Shown in pieces: positions 31,512-58,497 of a stretch of DNA of 64,000 nt (its first letter is position 1; each line of letters starts with the position of its first letter). Both the position numbers and the translations under genes were made by a program. The notes under the pieces are model-generated. The model was given only the letters and a program-made list of their open reading frames with translations. It had not been told where the DNA came from and did no database searches. The DNA is from Yponomeuta sedellus (taxonomy: Eukaryota > Arthropoda > Insecta > Lepidoptera > Yponomeutidae), in assembly GCA_934045075.1 (NCBI GenBank), contig OW203732.1, forward strand, positions 16,290,389 through 16,354,388, read 5' to 3'.

Positions 31512-31898
31512 GGCCTGCGCAGACGAGGAACTGTCCCCCGGGTACTTTTTTGTCCGTCGATATAGATCTCTTATAAATTGTATCGAGTAACGCACACGAA
31601 GGACTAAAAGTACCCCGTACAAAAAGTCCCTCAACTTACCGACGACATCAAGAGACCGGAGTGGACAAAAGTTCGGTGTTCTCTTTAACGCTTTTTCTTT
31701 TTCAACTTCATGTATAAATAACAACACAATGTAATCTCAGAATATTTGCTTCCATAGCGTACGCTTCACACAATTTCCGGGGAACAAAATAACCGCACAC
31801 CGTAGGCGTTGAGTCCGCGACAAATAAGTCGTAGGACATTTTTTACGATTCAGGGACTTTTGTCCCTCGGGGACAAAAGTCCCTCGTCTGCGCAGGCC
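31512..31898. mobile_element. TIR element with GGCCTGCGCAGACGAGG ends (387 bp)
   Basis: Perfect 17-bp terminal inverted repeats GGCCTGCGCAGACGAGG are flanked on both sides by TAAAA (31507-31511 and 31899-31903). Subterminal sequence is also palindromic (gggacttttgtccctcggggacaaaagtccc). The open frame across it is not a host gene. It ends 17 bp beyond the stop codon of S4. Confidence 0.8.
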
Positions 31899-31914
31899 TA
31901 AAACGATACTCATT

Positions 31915-33249
31915 TTATGCCCTTCCTTGTTTAAGTTTGTGCATTTCTCTTTTTTTGTTATACTGCTGTTGTTGCTTTATTATCTCTATGTACGGCAAGC
32001 CCGCTTTCCGCTTCGGGTCCCAAACGTAGTCTCCGTTTTCCATGGTCGACGCCAGTGTCTCCAGAACCTCTATCTGGCCTTCCATTTTCGGCAATTCGCG
32101 GGAGAACCTGATGACTTGGTTTTCCAAGTCTTGGTAGTTTGATTTCATCAACGTAAGATTGTTCTGTAAATAAATTAGTTTGCTATTGTTAAAATCAATA
32201 ATTCAGTGAGCTGTTCAGAGTTGCACTGAACAGAGACCGTTGCAAAGAGCTGACTGCTGACTGCCAATGGAGAGACACATTAAGAAGAGAACATAACATA
32301 ACATTTACATACAGTCACATACCATTGCTTCTCGCTCCACACTAGGTTACCCTGTGTCGTGGGAACCAGAAACAACGACATCACAAACGTTTTCGTTGTG
32401 ATGTCGTTGTTCGAATGGGGCTCGTATCCGGGACCTTTTGCATGGTACACAGATATGCTACCGCTGCGCCACAGAGATCGTCATTGGTTCGTCGGCGAGA
32501 TTGCTGCATATAATAATACCAGCTATGTCCCTCGGTTTTATTAAGGAATAAGATATTATCCCGCAGTAAAACATAGCCTGTGTGTTAATCCAGGGTGTCA
32601 GCTAACTCCATACCAAATTTTATTAAAATCGCTCCAGCCGTTTAGATGTGAAGAAGTTACAAACATACACACTCAGAAACTTTCGCCTGTATAATATTAC
32701 ATATAGTGTGAAGTGTGATGATTAGTCGGGCAAAGAGATGTGATTGGGATAATCGACTGTAAAGTGCACGATGCCCTACAGTGGTTAGCAACGTGCATTG
32801 ATGATGGGTGATGTAGATAGATCCCTAGATGGAGAACACTTTATCACACTTTGCACGTATATTATTATTATTATCACTGCATTTGCACGTTAAGCCGTTG
32901 GTGCCGGCTGTCATGCAATGGCAGTCGTTAAACCATGTCAGAGGCCTTATGACACAGCTAGTTGTAGGTACATAATACAATCGTTATAATATTGATTAAA
33001 TGGGCAAAGTAAATTTACCGAAATATATTCTAAAGCCATGGTGACGTTGTTCAAATCGTATCTGGTGCCACAATGAGTGCAGTGGAACTCTAGTATAAAG
33101 TAAATGGCGGCGATCACTCCGGCCAGCAAGAGATAATTGAAGCAGCAGTCTATCCAACCTTGGCTGTTAAAAGTCGATGTTAGGAGTTGCGGGATCATAA
33201 ACTGGCCCCTATCAGTGCGGCGTCTGGTTCTACACTGAGTGGTTTCCAT
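31915..33249 (-). CDS. Small single-pass membrane protein S4, two exons
   Basis: Exon 1 is 33249 down to 33019 and exon 2 is 32163 down to 31915, joined in phase 0 (donor tcg/gtaaat, acceptor atttacag) to give 159 residues. The N-terminus is basic (RTRRRTDRG). One membrane segment lies near residues 40-56 (YLLLAGVIAAIYFILEF). A Cys/His patch (HCTHCG) follows it directly. After the intron comes a coiled-coil-like stretch (QDLENQVIRFSRELPKMEGQ, then IEVLETLASTMEN) and a Gln/Lys-rich end. I chose the ATG at 33249; an in-frame GTG lies two codons upstream. Family unknown. It is on the opposite strand to S1-S3 but has the same plan. The intron holds a SINE-D and a 5S-SINE fragment. Confidence 0.65.
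32301..32513 (-). repeat. SINE-D copy in the S4 intron
   Basis: Inverted copy of 1527-1745: tRNA-like head at the right (ggctcgtatccgggacc, ctaccgctgcgcca) and body cctgtgtcgtgggaaccaga. Confidence 0.65.
32555..32705 (+). repeat. LINE 3'-end-like repeat
   Basis: It includes ataccaaattttattaaaat, cgctccagccgtttagatgtg and aactttcgcctgtataatatta. Same family type as 18494-18690. Confidence 0.6.
32883..32948 (+). repeat. 5S-derived SINE internal fragment
   Basis: gttaagccgttggtgccggctgtcatg through catgtcagaggccttatg only; both ends missing. Confidence 0.7.
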
Positions 33250-34717
33250 GTCCACGTTAAATTTTTCAAATACCGAACGTGTATTTAGGTATTGCCCACT
33301 GCACTTAGAAGAAAGTGTGCCTCAGTTCACATAGCCGCTGCTAATTTTGCACGATTCCTATACGGGTGAAATTTTGTTGCGAGGATTGAAAGTTGACAGC
33401 TTTCAATACGTTTACTGACAGTCAGAAAACGGAAAAGGTTAATCCAGATTAATTAAAACACTTTTCTTTAATCTGTAGTTGCATGCATGCAACTCACGGA
33501 CCTCCATGGATTGGTTTGTAACCTCCGTTGAGGCTAGGTAACTTCAGTCATTTCGATAGTATGACAAGGTTCTTAACTAATAGATCGCGCCATCTATTAG
33601 AGAATTCGTGCACCACGAAGTCTACTGCGTATTGAAAAAGCTTTAGTCATCTAAAGCACAGAGGAAAACAGAAAAAGTACCTATGTATGTATCTTATTAG
33701 ATCCAATATCAGTTAACAGATGGCGGTTGGCAGGTAATAGTTTTACATTTTACGTTTGTTTGTTTCATTCCGGTTACCTTCTACCACTTTCCTTATGACT
33801 ACAAATAACAACCTTCCTTTCCGAAATTATATAGCAAGGAAACTGATTGCTGTAACTTTATTATGTTTAGCAATCTATTATTATGGAAATGTAGTTACAT
33901 TATGTCATACTCGATAATGTTGAAAATTACTTCTTGAACATAATTATTACTTCTCCTCGACTTTTTCTCTGTCTGATATTTGGTCGCCCTCATTGTGTTT
34001 GTGTACCCCTATGGCCCTTGACTTGAGTTTACCGCCAGTCCAGACTGTAGAGTGAGAGGCAACGTTTAGCTATACCGCTCACTCTCATTGTATTCCGTAC
34101 TTGGTTTTCGTTTTACATTTCGGGTTCTAGTGATGTGTTGTTGCATAACTCATGGAGATTTTTCGTATCGATACAGCAGTTTTGTAAAATTTGAACCGAT
34201 AAACAGCATTAAGCTCGCCATGTGCTAAATTTGTATGCAATATGGAATTTTAATAATAATAATATAATATTGACAAAAGAAATGGATTAGTTTCAATATT
34301 GCACGCACTATTGTGTCATCTTATAAAATATTAATTAAATATGTATGTTTTACTGTAAAAAAAATAACAAAACAACAAGTACTTACAGTACACATACGTT
34401 AGATAACACACAGAGCAGAGTGAAAGTTCATGACAGGTCTATTTTAAATCCTTGGATAAGCCTTATTTCCAGCAGTGGACTTTTTTTATTTCCAGCAGTG
34501 AGTTCTAACCCTTATTAACCGTTTGTTACTACTGGTGTGCAATAACCCTTAAACTAGGCGTAGCCAACAAGTGAATTAGGTTTAGCGAGTTTATAATCCG
34601 GAATCTTATACATTAAAAACGGTGACACGCCCATGTTTATCTATAAAGTATTAGTTAAAATAATACTTAGTACTATTTAAGTAATAATAATACACTTTTA
34701 AAGATAAACAGTTTCCA
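33250..34717. other. Intergenic region upstream of S4 and Chd64; nothing recognised
   Basis: No frame or repeat I can support. It should include the promoter of S4 (minus strand) close to 33250-33400. Confidence 0.35.
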
Positions 34718-34860
34718 TTTGATATCAACCCTTAGATGTCCCCACTGTTGGGGCACGGGTGTCTTCCTGCATCGCAGAAAGGTTAGGCCATACTCCACCA
34801 CGGGAGCCAAGTCCGGGTTGGTGGAGGATTGTAAGACAGTGGCGGGCCTTACTGTCAGAA
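34718..34860 (-). repeat. 5S-derived SINE 3' half
   Basis: gatatcaacccttagatgtccccac through cttactgtcagaag. Confidence 0.75.
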
Positions 34861-35109
34861 GTGAAAAAAACAGATAAAACAGTGAAATAATATAAGTCGA
34901 TAATTGGTGACAGATTTGATTGCGCACTGAATCATACGTGCGTTTTTCACGATTTGTAACGAATTTTAGGCATTCTCTAAGAGCATTTCCTTAAATATGG
35001 CAAGTGGAATATGCTAACGATTAAACAGTCGACAGATGCACAGCTTTTGCATTTTTTATACAAAGTCACCCACGCCGATGCCGCAACTAAGCGTGTAAAG
35101 ATTGATGAT

Positions 35110-35363
35110 TAAATACAGACTTCAAATCGCTCGACATCGACAAAGACCCCAACCCTAGAGGCTGCACGCCGCCGGCCGGCCGCCGCATGATGTCATTCAT
35201 GTACACACACCCATACATTGAACAGCGACGCTCTGAGACAGGCGCTTGTTTACACACCACGACATTCTAACCGGTGACTTCACGCACCTCGTGCCTCTCT
35301 GTGATTTTAATAAGAAATATTATTTATTTTTTAAAATAAAAAACATAGTTTTTATTGCACAAA
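35110..35363 (+). promoter_or_regulatory. Likely promoter and 5' untranslated region of Chd64
   Basis: This is a locally GC-rich patch (cacgccgccggccggccgcc at about 35167) in AT-rich surroundings, followed by 200 bp of leader up to the start codon. No clear TATA box was seen. The call rests mainly on position directly upstream of exon 1; a further non-coding exon is possible. Confidence 0.35.
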
Positions 35364-51370
<16,007 letters not shown>

Positions 51371-52634
51371 TTTGTTAATTAAGATCTAGAAGACACGTTA
51401 TTGACCTCTTATAATTCGACCATAGCAAAATCATGTAAAATACAAGCACACTAACCACTGCATAAGCGTAATTTTTTACCTTATGCTATGATTAGGTACT
51501 CAGCATGACTTTTGGGTATTAGTAAAGTGTCAAACATAAAGGAAGACTGTGAAGACTAATAACAGGCAATTGAAAGATTTTCTATCGTAGATGTAGTATC
51601 TTTGTGTACAAGCAAATTAAATTACAACGCCTGTAAAGTTTAGAATCGTAACGGTCTAAACATTCGGCAAAATAACCATTATATTGACGATTTGTGACAA
51701 ATACGTAGATTAAAATGAAATGTGACCAAAACAAAACATAATACATTCGAATTTTGAATCTCTATATAAAAATGCAGATCTTATTTTAACTAATAGCACA
51801 GTCATAATTTATTGTAAGCACTTTTGTATACATGACCATTCCATAAGCATTCCTTGGTGGATTTTTTTAATATTTATAAGCGTAGCTCTAATGATCCAGT
51901 AAGTTAAATTAACGTCTTTGTTATATTATTGTATGGAAACGTACTACATGTTCTTAGATTGTTTTATTTCGTAAGTGCCAAGTACTCAAAAATTGCTTCC
52001 TACTTCGTTTCGAAATATTGATAACAGTACAAATATGATTTAGACATAATTATTGATTTTTACTTGACGAAAATGTGCCTTCAGCCTTGAGCTATAAAAC
52101 AGTTATTTTTTTATACTGTTGTCCACTTAATTCATAACTTTTACTTCTGATAAATTGCTTTTATTTTTGATATTGATATTTTCAAATTAGTAATTTCATT
52201 CATTATCTTTATTGAATACTTAGTTATTTAGAATACTGTGATTAATTAATGATTTTATAAAATTACACACCTATATTTTCTTATTACTTACCTACTTATA
52301 GACACGTTTGGCAACCAATTACTTTGGTTAGCGAGTAAGTTGCATAAAGTTTATAGCTATAAAGAAGTACCTAGAATTATACGTCTAAGTATTATAACAT
52401 CGTGTTTTATGTTTGCCTTGTGGCGTAGAAGAACCACTTCAAATAATTGAAATTAACTGTTTATAGATGGAAGCGACAGTCATAGAATATGTTAATCGAA
52501 TAAGACTAATGGACTGTTCTACACAAATATCGTTAACGAGCCCTCCATTTGCACAAGAAATAGGTTTAGGTGTCTACTAACCATCATCACGCGCTGTAGT
52601 AAGTTAAGAGATACCAGTCGACTGAAAAGTCGTA
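51371..52634. other. Chd64 3' untranslated region and intergenic sequence
   Basis: AT-rich, with no frame supported and no repeat recognised. The exact polyadenylation site of Chd64 cannot be fixed by eye. Confidence 0.45.
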
Positions 52635-53849
52635 ATGTCACAGGAACAGAAACAGAAACATAAAGATACTGAAAATAAAAGCTTGAATCATGCTATGGAA
52701 AATCTCTCAGACTTGATCGGCAGTATTAGGCCAATTATTAACATCGAAAAAAGTTTCGCTGTCTATAGATTCCGGATAGTCGGTAACAAGCTTGAGCCTG
52801 CTGACGTAAAAACAAAAACTCTTGGAGTCGTATTTACGATGATCTACACAATTGCGTTCTTCATATTCATCGACTTTCCATCGTCGGTTAGAAGCATTGA
52901 AAGTTTTATCAAAGTCATAGATGAAGTGCCTCAAGTTTTGTTTCTTATAGGATACGCGACATTCACAAACTTAACTTCATTCTTTCTCAGTGAGATAAAC
53001 ATTCGTATATTTTCATCACTCAACCAAATTGATAACATTTTGCGCATCCAAATAAATAATTACTACGCAAAATCAAGAAAAAAACACAATAAGACTTGTA
53101 ATTTTCGTTTTCCTGTATAATTTCGGGTATGACATAGTACAATTTTTAAAAAATCCTGAAGGCATGGGGAAGCACGCTCTGGCCTGGGCAGGAGGGGTCC
53201 TTCATGATCTCTTTATGATCAAGTACAGGGTGGACTTGATAAACCTTCATCTGAACAGATTTATCAAGGATAAATGCAAGAAAATTTTTAAAGTTTTCAC
53301 AATATTTGACACAGACGAGCTTTTATTTATAAAAAATGTGAACCTACCGGATCTAGCATCGGTGTACAGAATGATTGGTGAAACTTGCATCTCTATCAAC
53401 AAAGTTTTCAACTCCCATTTTCTAATGATAATATTGTGCACGTTCTCCTACATGTTATTGACAATTTGGACTACAATATACTACTGGAAGATGACAAATG
53501 ACATTTCTGGTACTTTGGCGACAGTACTGGCATGGGCGATAAATGGTATGCTCTCAATTTTTTCTGTGAGCATTACTGGTGAAGCTTTATTAAGAAGCCG
53601 AACACATACAACGAACTTGTTGAATGAGATAATAATGGACTACAGCCAGTCTAAGAAAACTAGAAAACAAGCTAAAGCATTCATGGAATTGGTGAGTGCA
53701 TGGCCACTACGTATTTGTGTCTATGACATGTTTTCGGTTGATTTTAAATTACGTCAGAGTCTCTACCGTTTACCTTATTATTATTATCCAGGTTTCACAC
53801 TTTGAATACCTAAATAGTTGTAAAATAGTTGCTCTTTTTATTAAATAAA
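52635..53849 (+). pseudogene. Gustatory receptor (insect Gr), frameshifted near its 3' end
   Basis: Two coding blocks, 52635-53097 and 53162-53805, join in frame across a 64-bp GT-AG intron to give 368 residues. Several hydrophobic segments are visible (LGVVFTMIYTIAFFIFI; VLFLIGYATFTNLTSFFL; FLMIILCTFSYMLLTIW; TVLAWAINGMLSIFSVSITG). The segment AFMELVSAWPLRICVYDMFSVDF matches in style the conserved run before the last membrane helix of insect gustatory receptors. After VDFKL the frame ends in an unlikely tail. The +1 frame from the same place reads VRVSTVYLIIIIQVSHF, which fits the conserved T-Y-x5-Q-x TM7 motif. So one base has been gained or two lost near 53745-53755. The restored frame would end at 53847-53849, overlapping the polyadenylation signal AATAAA at 53844. 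It is either a recent pseudogene or a sequencing error. These receptors are ligand-gated channels of taste neurons; the ligand cannot be predicted. Confidence 0.75.
53844..53849 (+). other. Polyadenylation signal of the Gr gene
   Basis: AATAAA, 39 bp after the apparent stop codon. Confidence 0.5.
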
Positions 53850-53955
53850 GGCAAAACCATCATGCCTCTCTCCCTCTAAAAGACAATAATAGAGTTTCCG
53901 AAAGAACTTCAACTCTTAACGAAACAACAAAGATAGAAATGGTATTGTATTATTA

Positions 53956-53961
53956 TTTATT
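53956..53961 (-). other. Polyadenylation signal of the tag gene
   Basis: AATAAA on the minus strand, three bases after the tag stop codon. A eukaryotic 3' end this close supports expression as an insect gene. Confidence 0.5.
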
Positions 53962-53964
53962 TTC

Positions 53965-54528
53965 CTAAACGAAACGAGCACAACAATCAATGATATGGTC
54001 GTTAACTAAACCACATGCTTGCATAAAAGCGTAGCAAATAGTCGAGCCAACGTAGCTAAACTTTTTCCTCTTCAGTTCTTTTGCCATCTCAACCGATACT
54101 GCAGTTTCTGTCGGTATTTCATTACTACTCTTCCAGTTATTTACTATTGGCGTGTTGTCTACGAATGACCAAATAAATTGACTAAATTCCACCCCGTCTT
54201 CTTTTAATTTTACGTATGCTTTTGAATTATTTATTATCGCTTTAATTTTAGCTTTGTGTCGTACAATTCCGTTGTTTTTGCTTAGTTCTTCTATGTCATC
54301 ATCAGTCATGATCATAATGTCGTAAGGGTTAAAATCGTGAAACTCTCTTCTGTAGTTCTCCCGTTTATGTAAAATAGTTCTCCAGGATAGGCCAGCCTGT
54401 TGGCCTTCTAGACATATCATCTCGAAGAGTTTTACACTGTCACGAATTGGTCTACCCCATTCTTCGTCATGATATTTGATGTATTGGGGGTCGTCGGATA
54501 ACCATCCACATCGAATACGTTGAGCCAT
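53965..54528 (-). CDS. tag: DNA-3-methyladenine glycosylase I, bacterial type
   Basis: One uninterrupted frame of 187 residues, the same length as Escherichia coli Tag. Tag enzymes remove 3-methyladenine from alkylated DNA and start base excision repair. The zinc-binding residues of the family are present: Cys7 and His20 near the N-terminus, His178 and Cys182 at the end (HxxxC). So are the catalytic/base-pocket residues Glu41 and Trp49 in LEGQQAGLSW, and Tyr19. Other conserved blocks are YHDEEWG, FEMICLEGQQAG, NNGIVRHKAKI, FIWSFVDNTP, and STICYAFMQACGLVNDH. Animals normally use an unrelated alkyladenine glycosylase, so this suggests transfer from a bacterium. There is no intron, the start context is good (gacaatggctc), codons are AT-rich like the surroundings, and an AATAAA follows the stop. 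It converges on the Gr gene, and 5S-SINEs lie within 800 bp, so it is part of the insect chromosome and not a contaminant. All key residues are intact. Confidence 0.93.
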   Translation of the reverse strand: MAQRIRCGWLSDDPQYIKYHDEEWGRPIRDSVKLFEMICLEGQQAGLSWRTILHKRENYRREFHDFNPYDIMIMTDDDIEELSKNNGIVRHKAKIKAIINNSKAYVKLKEDGVEFSQFIWSFVDNTPIVNNWKSSNEIPTETAVSVEMAKELKRKKFSYVGSTICYAFMQACGLVNDHIIDCCARFV

Positions 54529-55233
54529 TGTCTTCTTTTTCTGTGGTCAATTATGACTCTGCGTAAGTAAAAATTTTAGAAAGTTTTTAGTAGAATATGA
54601 AGAAGGGAAGACATCATGAGAGCAAGGATGTTTTAAACAATGTTCTTGTATGGTAGTGGTATGGTAAGTAAAAAAGAGCCAACAAAAAGGCTGACCGAGG
54701 AAGGCATAGATTAGTTTCAGGCACATCAAGCAGCTTTTATTAACATAATCGACCGTGCATGCAATCTACGTAGTTAACTTACAAACGACTTAGCAAAGAA
54801 ACGTAAACCTTGATAAGCTTTCGATATGGCATGTAACACTCGTGCATTTTACTCAGTTCCGTTACTGTAGGTAATGTAACGGTTAATGTGCTGTCGACTG
54901 TAAAACCTGTTAATGCTATTATTGGTATATTTTCATTATTGTTCCATACACTGGCGATAGAATTTTTTGAAATTAGGTTTTAACATTTTTCCTTTCGAGC
55001 AATATTTTTGTCTTACTATCCCTACAACTATGAATGTTTTAATAAAATTTCAGTTTTTATGGAAAGCGTGCACGCTTTTGACATACCTAGGTCTCCGAGT
55101 AACCTGTTTTTTCCTCTATTAACCAGCTTTGCCATTTTGTGAACTAATTTAAAATAAAGGTTTCTGGCTATAGCTTATGTTTTTACATAGATCTTGAAAC
55201 AATACTACTGAGCTATCAAAAATTCATGACTTA
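54529..55233. other. Upstream region of tag; no other gene supported
   Basis: A weak acceptor-like site (tgaccacag on the minus strand, ending 12 bp before the ATG) allows a leader intron. At 54830-54900 there is a MITE end (gtgctgtcgactgta). A 60-codon frame upstream on the same strand has no support. Confidence 0.4.
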
Positions 55234-55767
55234 GGGCCAGTTTCTGAATTGAGAATTTCGTTATCAACCCTTGTTATCCCCACTGCTGGGGCACGGGTCT
55301 CTTCCTGCATCGCAGGTAGGTTAGGCCATACTCCACCACGGGGGCCAAGTCCGGGTTGGTGGATGATTGTAAGACAGTGGCGGGCCTTACTGTCTGAAGT
55401 TATCAAGCCGCCCATAAGGCTTCTGACATGGCTTAACGACTGCCATTATACTATGACAGCCGGCACTAACGGCTTAACGTGCCTTGCGAAGCACGGAAGC
55501 GCTCGGAAAAATGCCACTAGCGGTAGTCAAGGGACGCTCACCCATACTGTACCTGACTGAGCCTGTTGTTGCTTAACCAAGTGATTGATTCCAATCACTC
55601 GGTTCGCTTAGGCCACGAGCGCTTTCGCCTAGGCCACGAATTGAGAATGTCACTAAGTAAATAGTTACCTGTACTGTCTCTATGTATTTCTCACAAGAGT
55701 GTCACAAAACGTTTTAATAATTCTTATACTATGCTATGAATTAAGAAATTCTCATTTCAGAAACAGC
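55234..55767. mobile_element. MITE split by a 5S-SINE
   Basis: Left end gggccagtttctgaattgagaa; right end attctcatttcagaaacag. The 5S-SINE at 55260-55638 interrupts it. Without the SINE the element is about 140 bp, like the copy at 42869-43003. Confidence 0.65.
55260..55638 (-). repeat. 5S-derived SINE, full length, 13-bp target duplication (379 bp)
   Basis: Flanked by AATTGAGAATTTC at 55247-55259 and AATTGAGAATGTC at 55639-55651 (one mismatch). It keeps the 5S-like block. The 5' end is extended by a second ctaggccacg, so the first 20 bp or so are duplicated. Confidence 0.9.
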
Positions 55768-58497
55768 TTTTAAGATTTCAGTGAAATCAAACCACACATT
55801 TTAAGGTCACCGTCTCTTGTGTACTACTTTAAGCCCGATTATTTATTTCATAGCTGATTATTAGGGGGTTTGTTTTTATTACATTATAGCACAGAGAAAT
55901 AAAAAATTATAGCAACAGAAATTTATTTATAATTTTTAGTAAAGGGGTTTGTGTGTATTGTATTATTATAAGGCATTGTAATTTTTTTCTCTGTTCAAAG
56001 TAGCATCACATATCTAATTTTTAATTGGCCTTACATTTTACATGAGTCCCTTCAAGAGGTAAGTAACTACATAATAATGAACAATGAACAGTGAGCTGAT
56101 GACAAGTTGATGATACATTGAGGTTACTTACTTTAACTTACTCAAGTAAAATCAATAATAACAGAGAACACAATCATTGCCCCCAATGGTTCCACTATCA
56201 CGCCCTGAGACAGTTATAAACCCTGAGATAACCTATGCTATCAAAGTGTATTTCCACTCAAACTTCAAGCAAATATTTGGCTGACATTTTGGCCTAGTCA
56301 TAATTTGGTAACTTGTTAGCTATGTAGTAGCAACTATTATGGAGATTGCATGTTTGATTCCAGAGGTTTAGCTATCTATTTATTTAATATTAATTTACCT
56401 TTCTCAGGGAAGAGACCCATGCCCCTCAGTGGAGACATAATGGGTTGACAATGATGAAATAATTGTCAAACCATTACGTCCCCATCCATTATTAATGAAT
56501 TTAATATTTAGGAAAACTACTTAGTGACTAAACAATATTTGTGGTATTTCATCGTAAAGTTAGAGTGTTAGTTACTTTCAGTTTTCTTAATATATTTTTG
56601 AAAATTCCATGACTGACTTGTCACTACTTAATAACTCTTTAAAGGAATTTGAATCCGATTGGTTTAGTTGTGTTTAGGTAATAAAAAGTAGGTACAACAC
56701 CGAGTACATGGCCAGACAGTTTACTGTGTACACTACCTACTTCATAGAGTAAGTATTGTCAAATATAAAAGTTTATCAACCGCGGGTCTTTGACACAAGT
56801 TCTAAAAGCTGTTTAGCACAAACAGACTTGAAGCAAAATGTGTGGAATGAATAGCCAGAATTATCAGTGCAAAAAATTTAAAGTTTCTACTACAAATACC
56901 AAGGTTGAAAATATGGAGCGATGCTTGAAAAACACATGCAGGAGGGTTAGTGTTTTACATACTTAACTTGCAATCACTAGAGTTATTGAAAGAATGCTGA
57001 TGAACCATTTAAAGAAAGAAAAAACGGGACATGTACATTTATTAGATACCTACTGATACAAACAACACATCTCTATAGTTTTAATTTTGCATTGAACACG
57101 CCACTTTCATTGGATTTTTGTAAATGAAAGGAAATTAATAATTTTATCATCAGCATTCTTAAGAGAACTGAAAATCTGACGGTGAGTAAGTTACCCTTTG
57201 GAACGATTAAAGGTTGATTCACTGTCGACTTTTAATAATAACTTTTACTCACCGAAACTGAAGCAGATGCAGAAACTGGAGCTTTTGTGGTAACAACTAT
57301 AGCTCTATAACTTAGCTTTACTTAGTTGTTTTGTGTATTGTTCTGAGGTTTTGTGGCTGTATTTTAGGGTCACAGAACACCTATTTAGGATGATGTTTAC
57401 AAACAATGTGCCAATGTGCTGTAACAATTAGGTAATAGGTTAACAACTCACAAATTCAGTACCTAACAACTTTTTGAACTTTTTGACCAGAGTATATTTT
57501 TTGACTGTTAAGATAACGTTTCGTTCTCTCCGGTTTCGGTACGTATGCACGTTTCGTTCTTTGTTTCTTCTTAACCGATTGCGGAAGCAAACGAAAAGGG
57601 ATTATGATTTTGGGATTTCGGAAGTTTGTGTGATTTGACAATAGTTTTCCGCTCTGCAAAATCTGAACTATACCTAGACGTTTTTCTTGATAATTCAAAA
57701 TAAGAAGCAAAAAAATCAACAATAACTTAGATACAGCTTACTTAGTAATAGCGGGAAGTTAAAGCCTGAGATTGCCGCCAAGCGCAAATTTATCCAAAAA
57801 TAAGATTTCCCTATCAAAAAATGCAATGAATAATATAGTAATGACAGTGCCACCAGAAGTTAGTCACGTCCAATTGGGCTAGAAGAAGACTTCAAGAACC
57901 TCACTGGTGGTGAGTCGTTAACGTCTTTGATAATCTGCAAATAATTTTAGCTCTCATATACAAATAGGTCACATTATATTTATAATGCGATTTTAAATGC
58001 CATACGATAAATAAATAAAATAGTCAAGTCAATCAGCATGTTTGACTTCACTAAAATGGTATCAAAATGTTATTAGGACAAGGATCATGATGGACGTAAG
58101 TAGTATTATGGTAATATTTTATCTCATCTATAGTTAAAATATAATGTTATATTATATTATTACTCGTAGAGTTAACTTTGTTTTATAATTTTAACTACAT
58201 TCGATAATATAATTCATTTTATTCACGTTTAGAATTATTATTAGAACTATTGACCTGAAAAAATCTTTTATTTACTTAAAATTGTATAGTTGGAATATCT
58301 TGACACAAATTTGGCATTTGTATCAAGATTCTAATTCGGTTGTTTTGCTCCTTGTTTTGCGTTTCACATTAGTAAACTGAAGCTTTGTTTTGAAACCATT
58401 CATTTTATAGCTGTTTACATTTTTTTTTTCAGATAGTAGTTTGTTACATATATTTCTATTAGTTCCTATAGCTTATTAATATTTATTTTATTGCAGC
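55768..58497. other. No gene supported
   Basis: AT-rich sequence with a 5S-SINE 3' scrap at 56405-56453 (gggaagagacccatgcccctc). The other short frames, including one at 57456-57722 on the minus strand, lack splice or domain support. Confidence 0.4.

Noticed and set aside
31506..31727. 73-codon minus-strand protein
   Set aside because: It runs through the terminal inverted repeat of a transposon-like element and its C-terminal residues are encoded by the TIR.
53691..53793. Intron from gtgagt to ttatccag in the gustatory receptor
   Set aside because: Both sites look acceptable, but the removed segment encodes the most conserved receptor motif (MFSVDF and the last membrane helix), so a frameshift is the better explanation.
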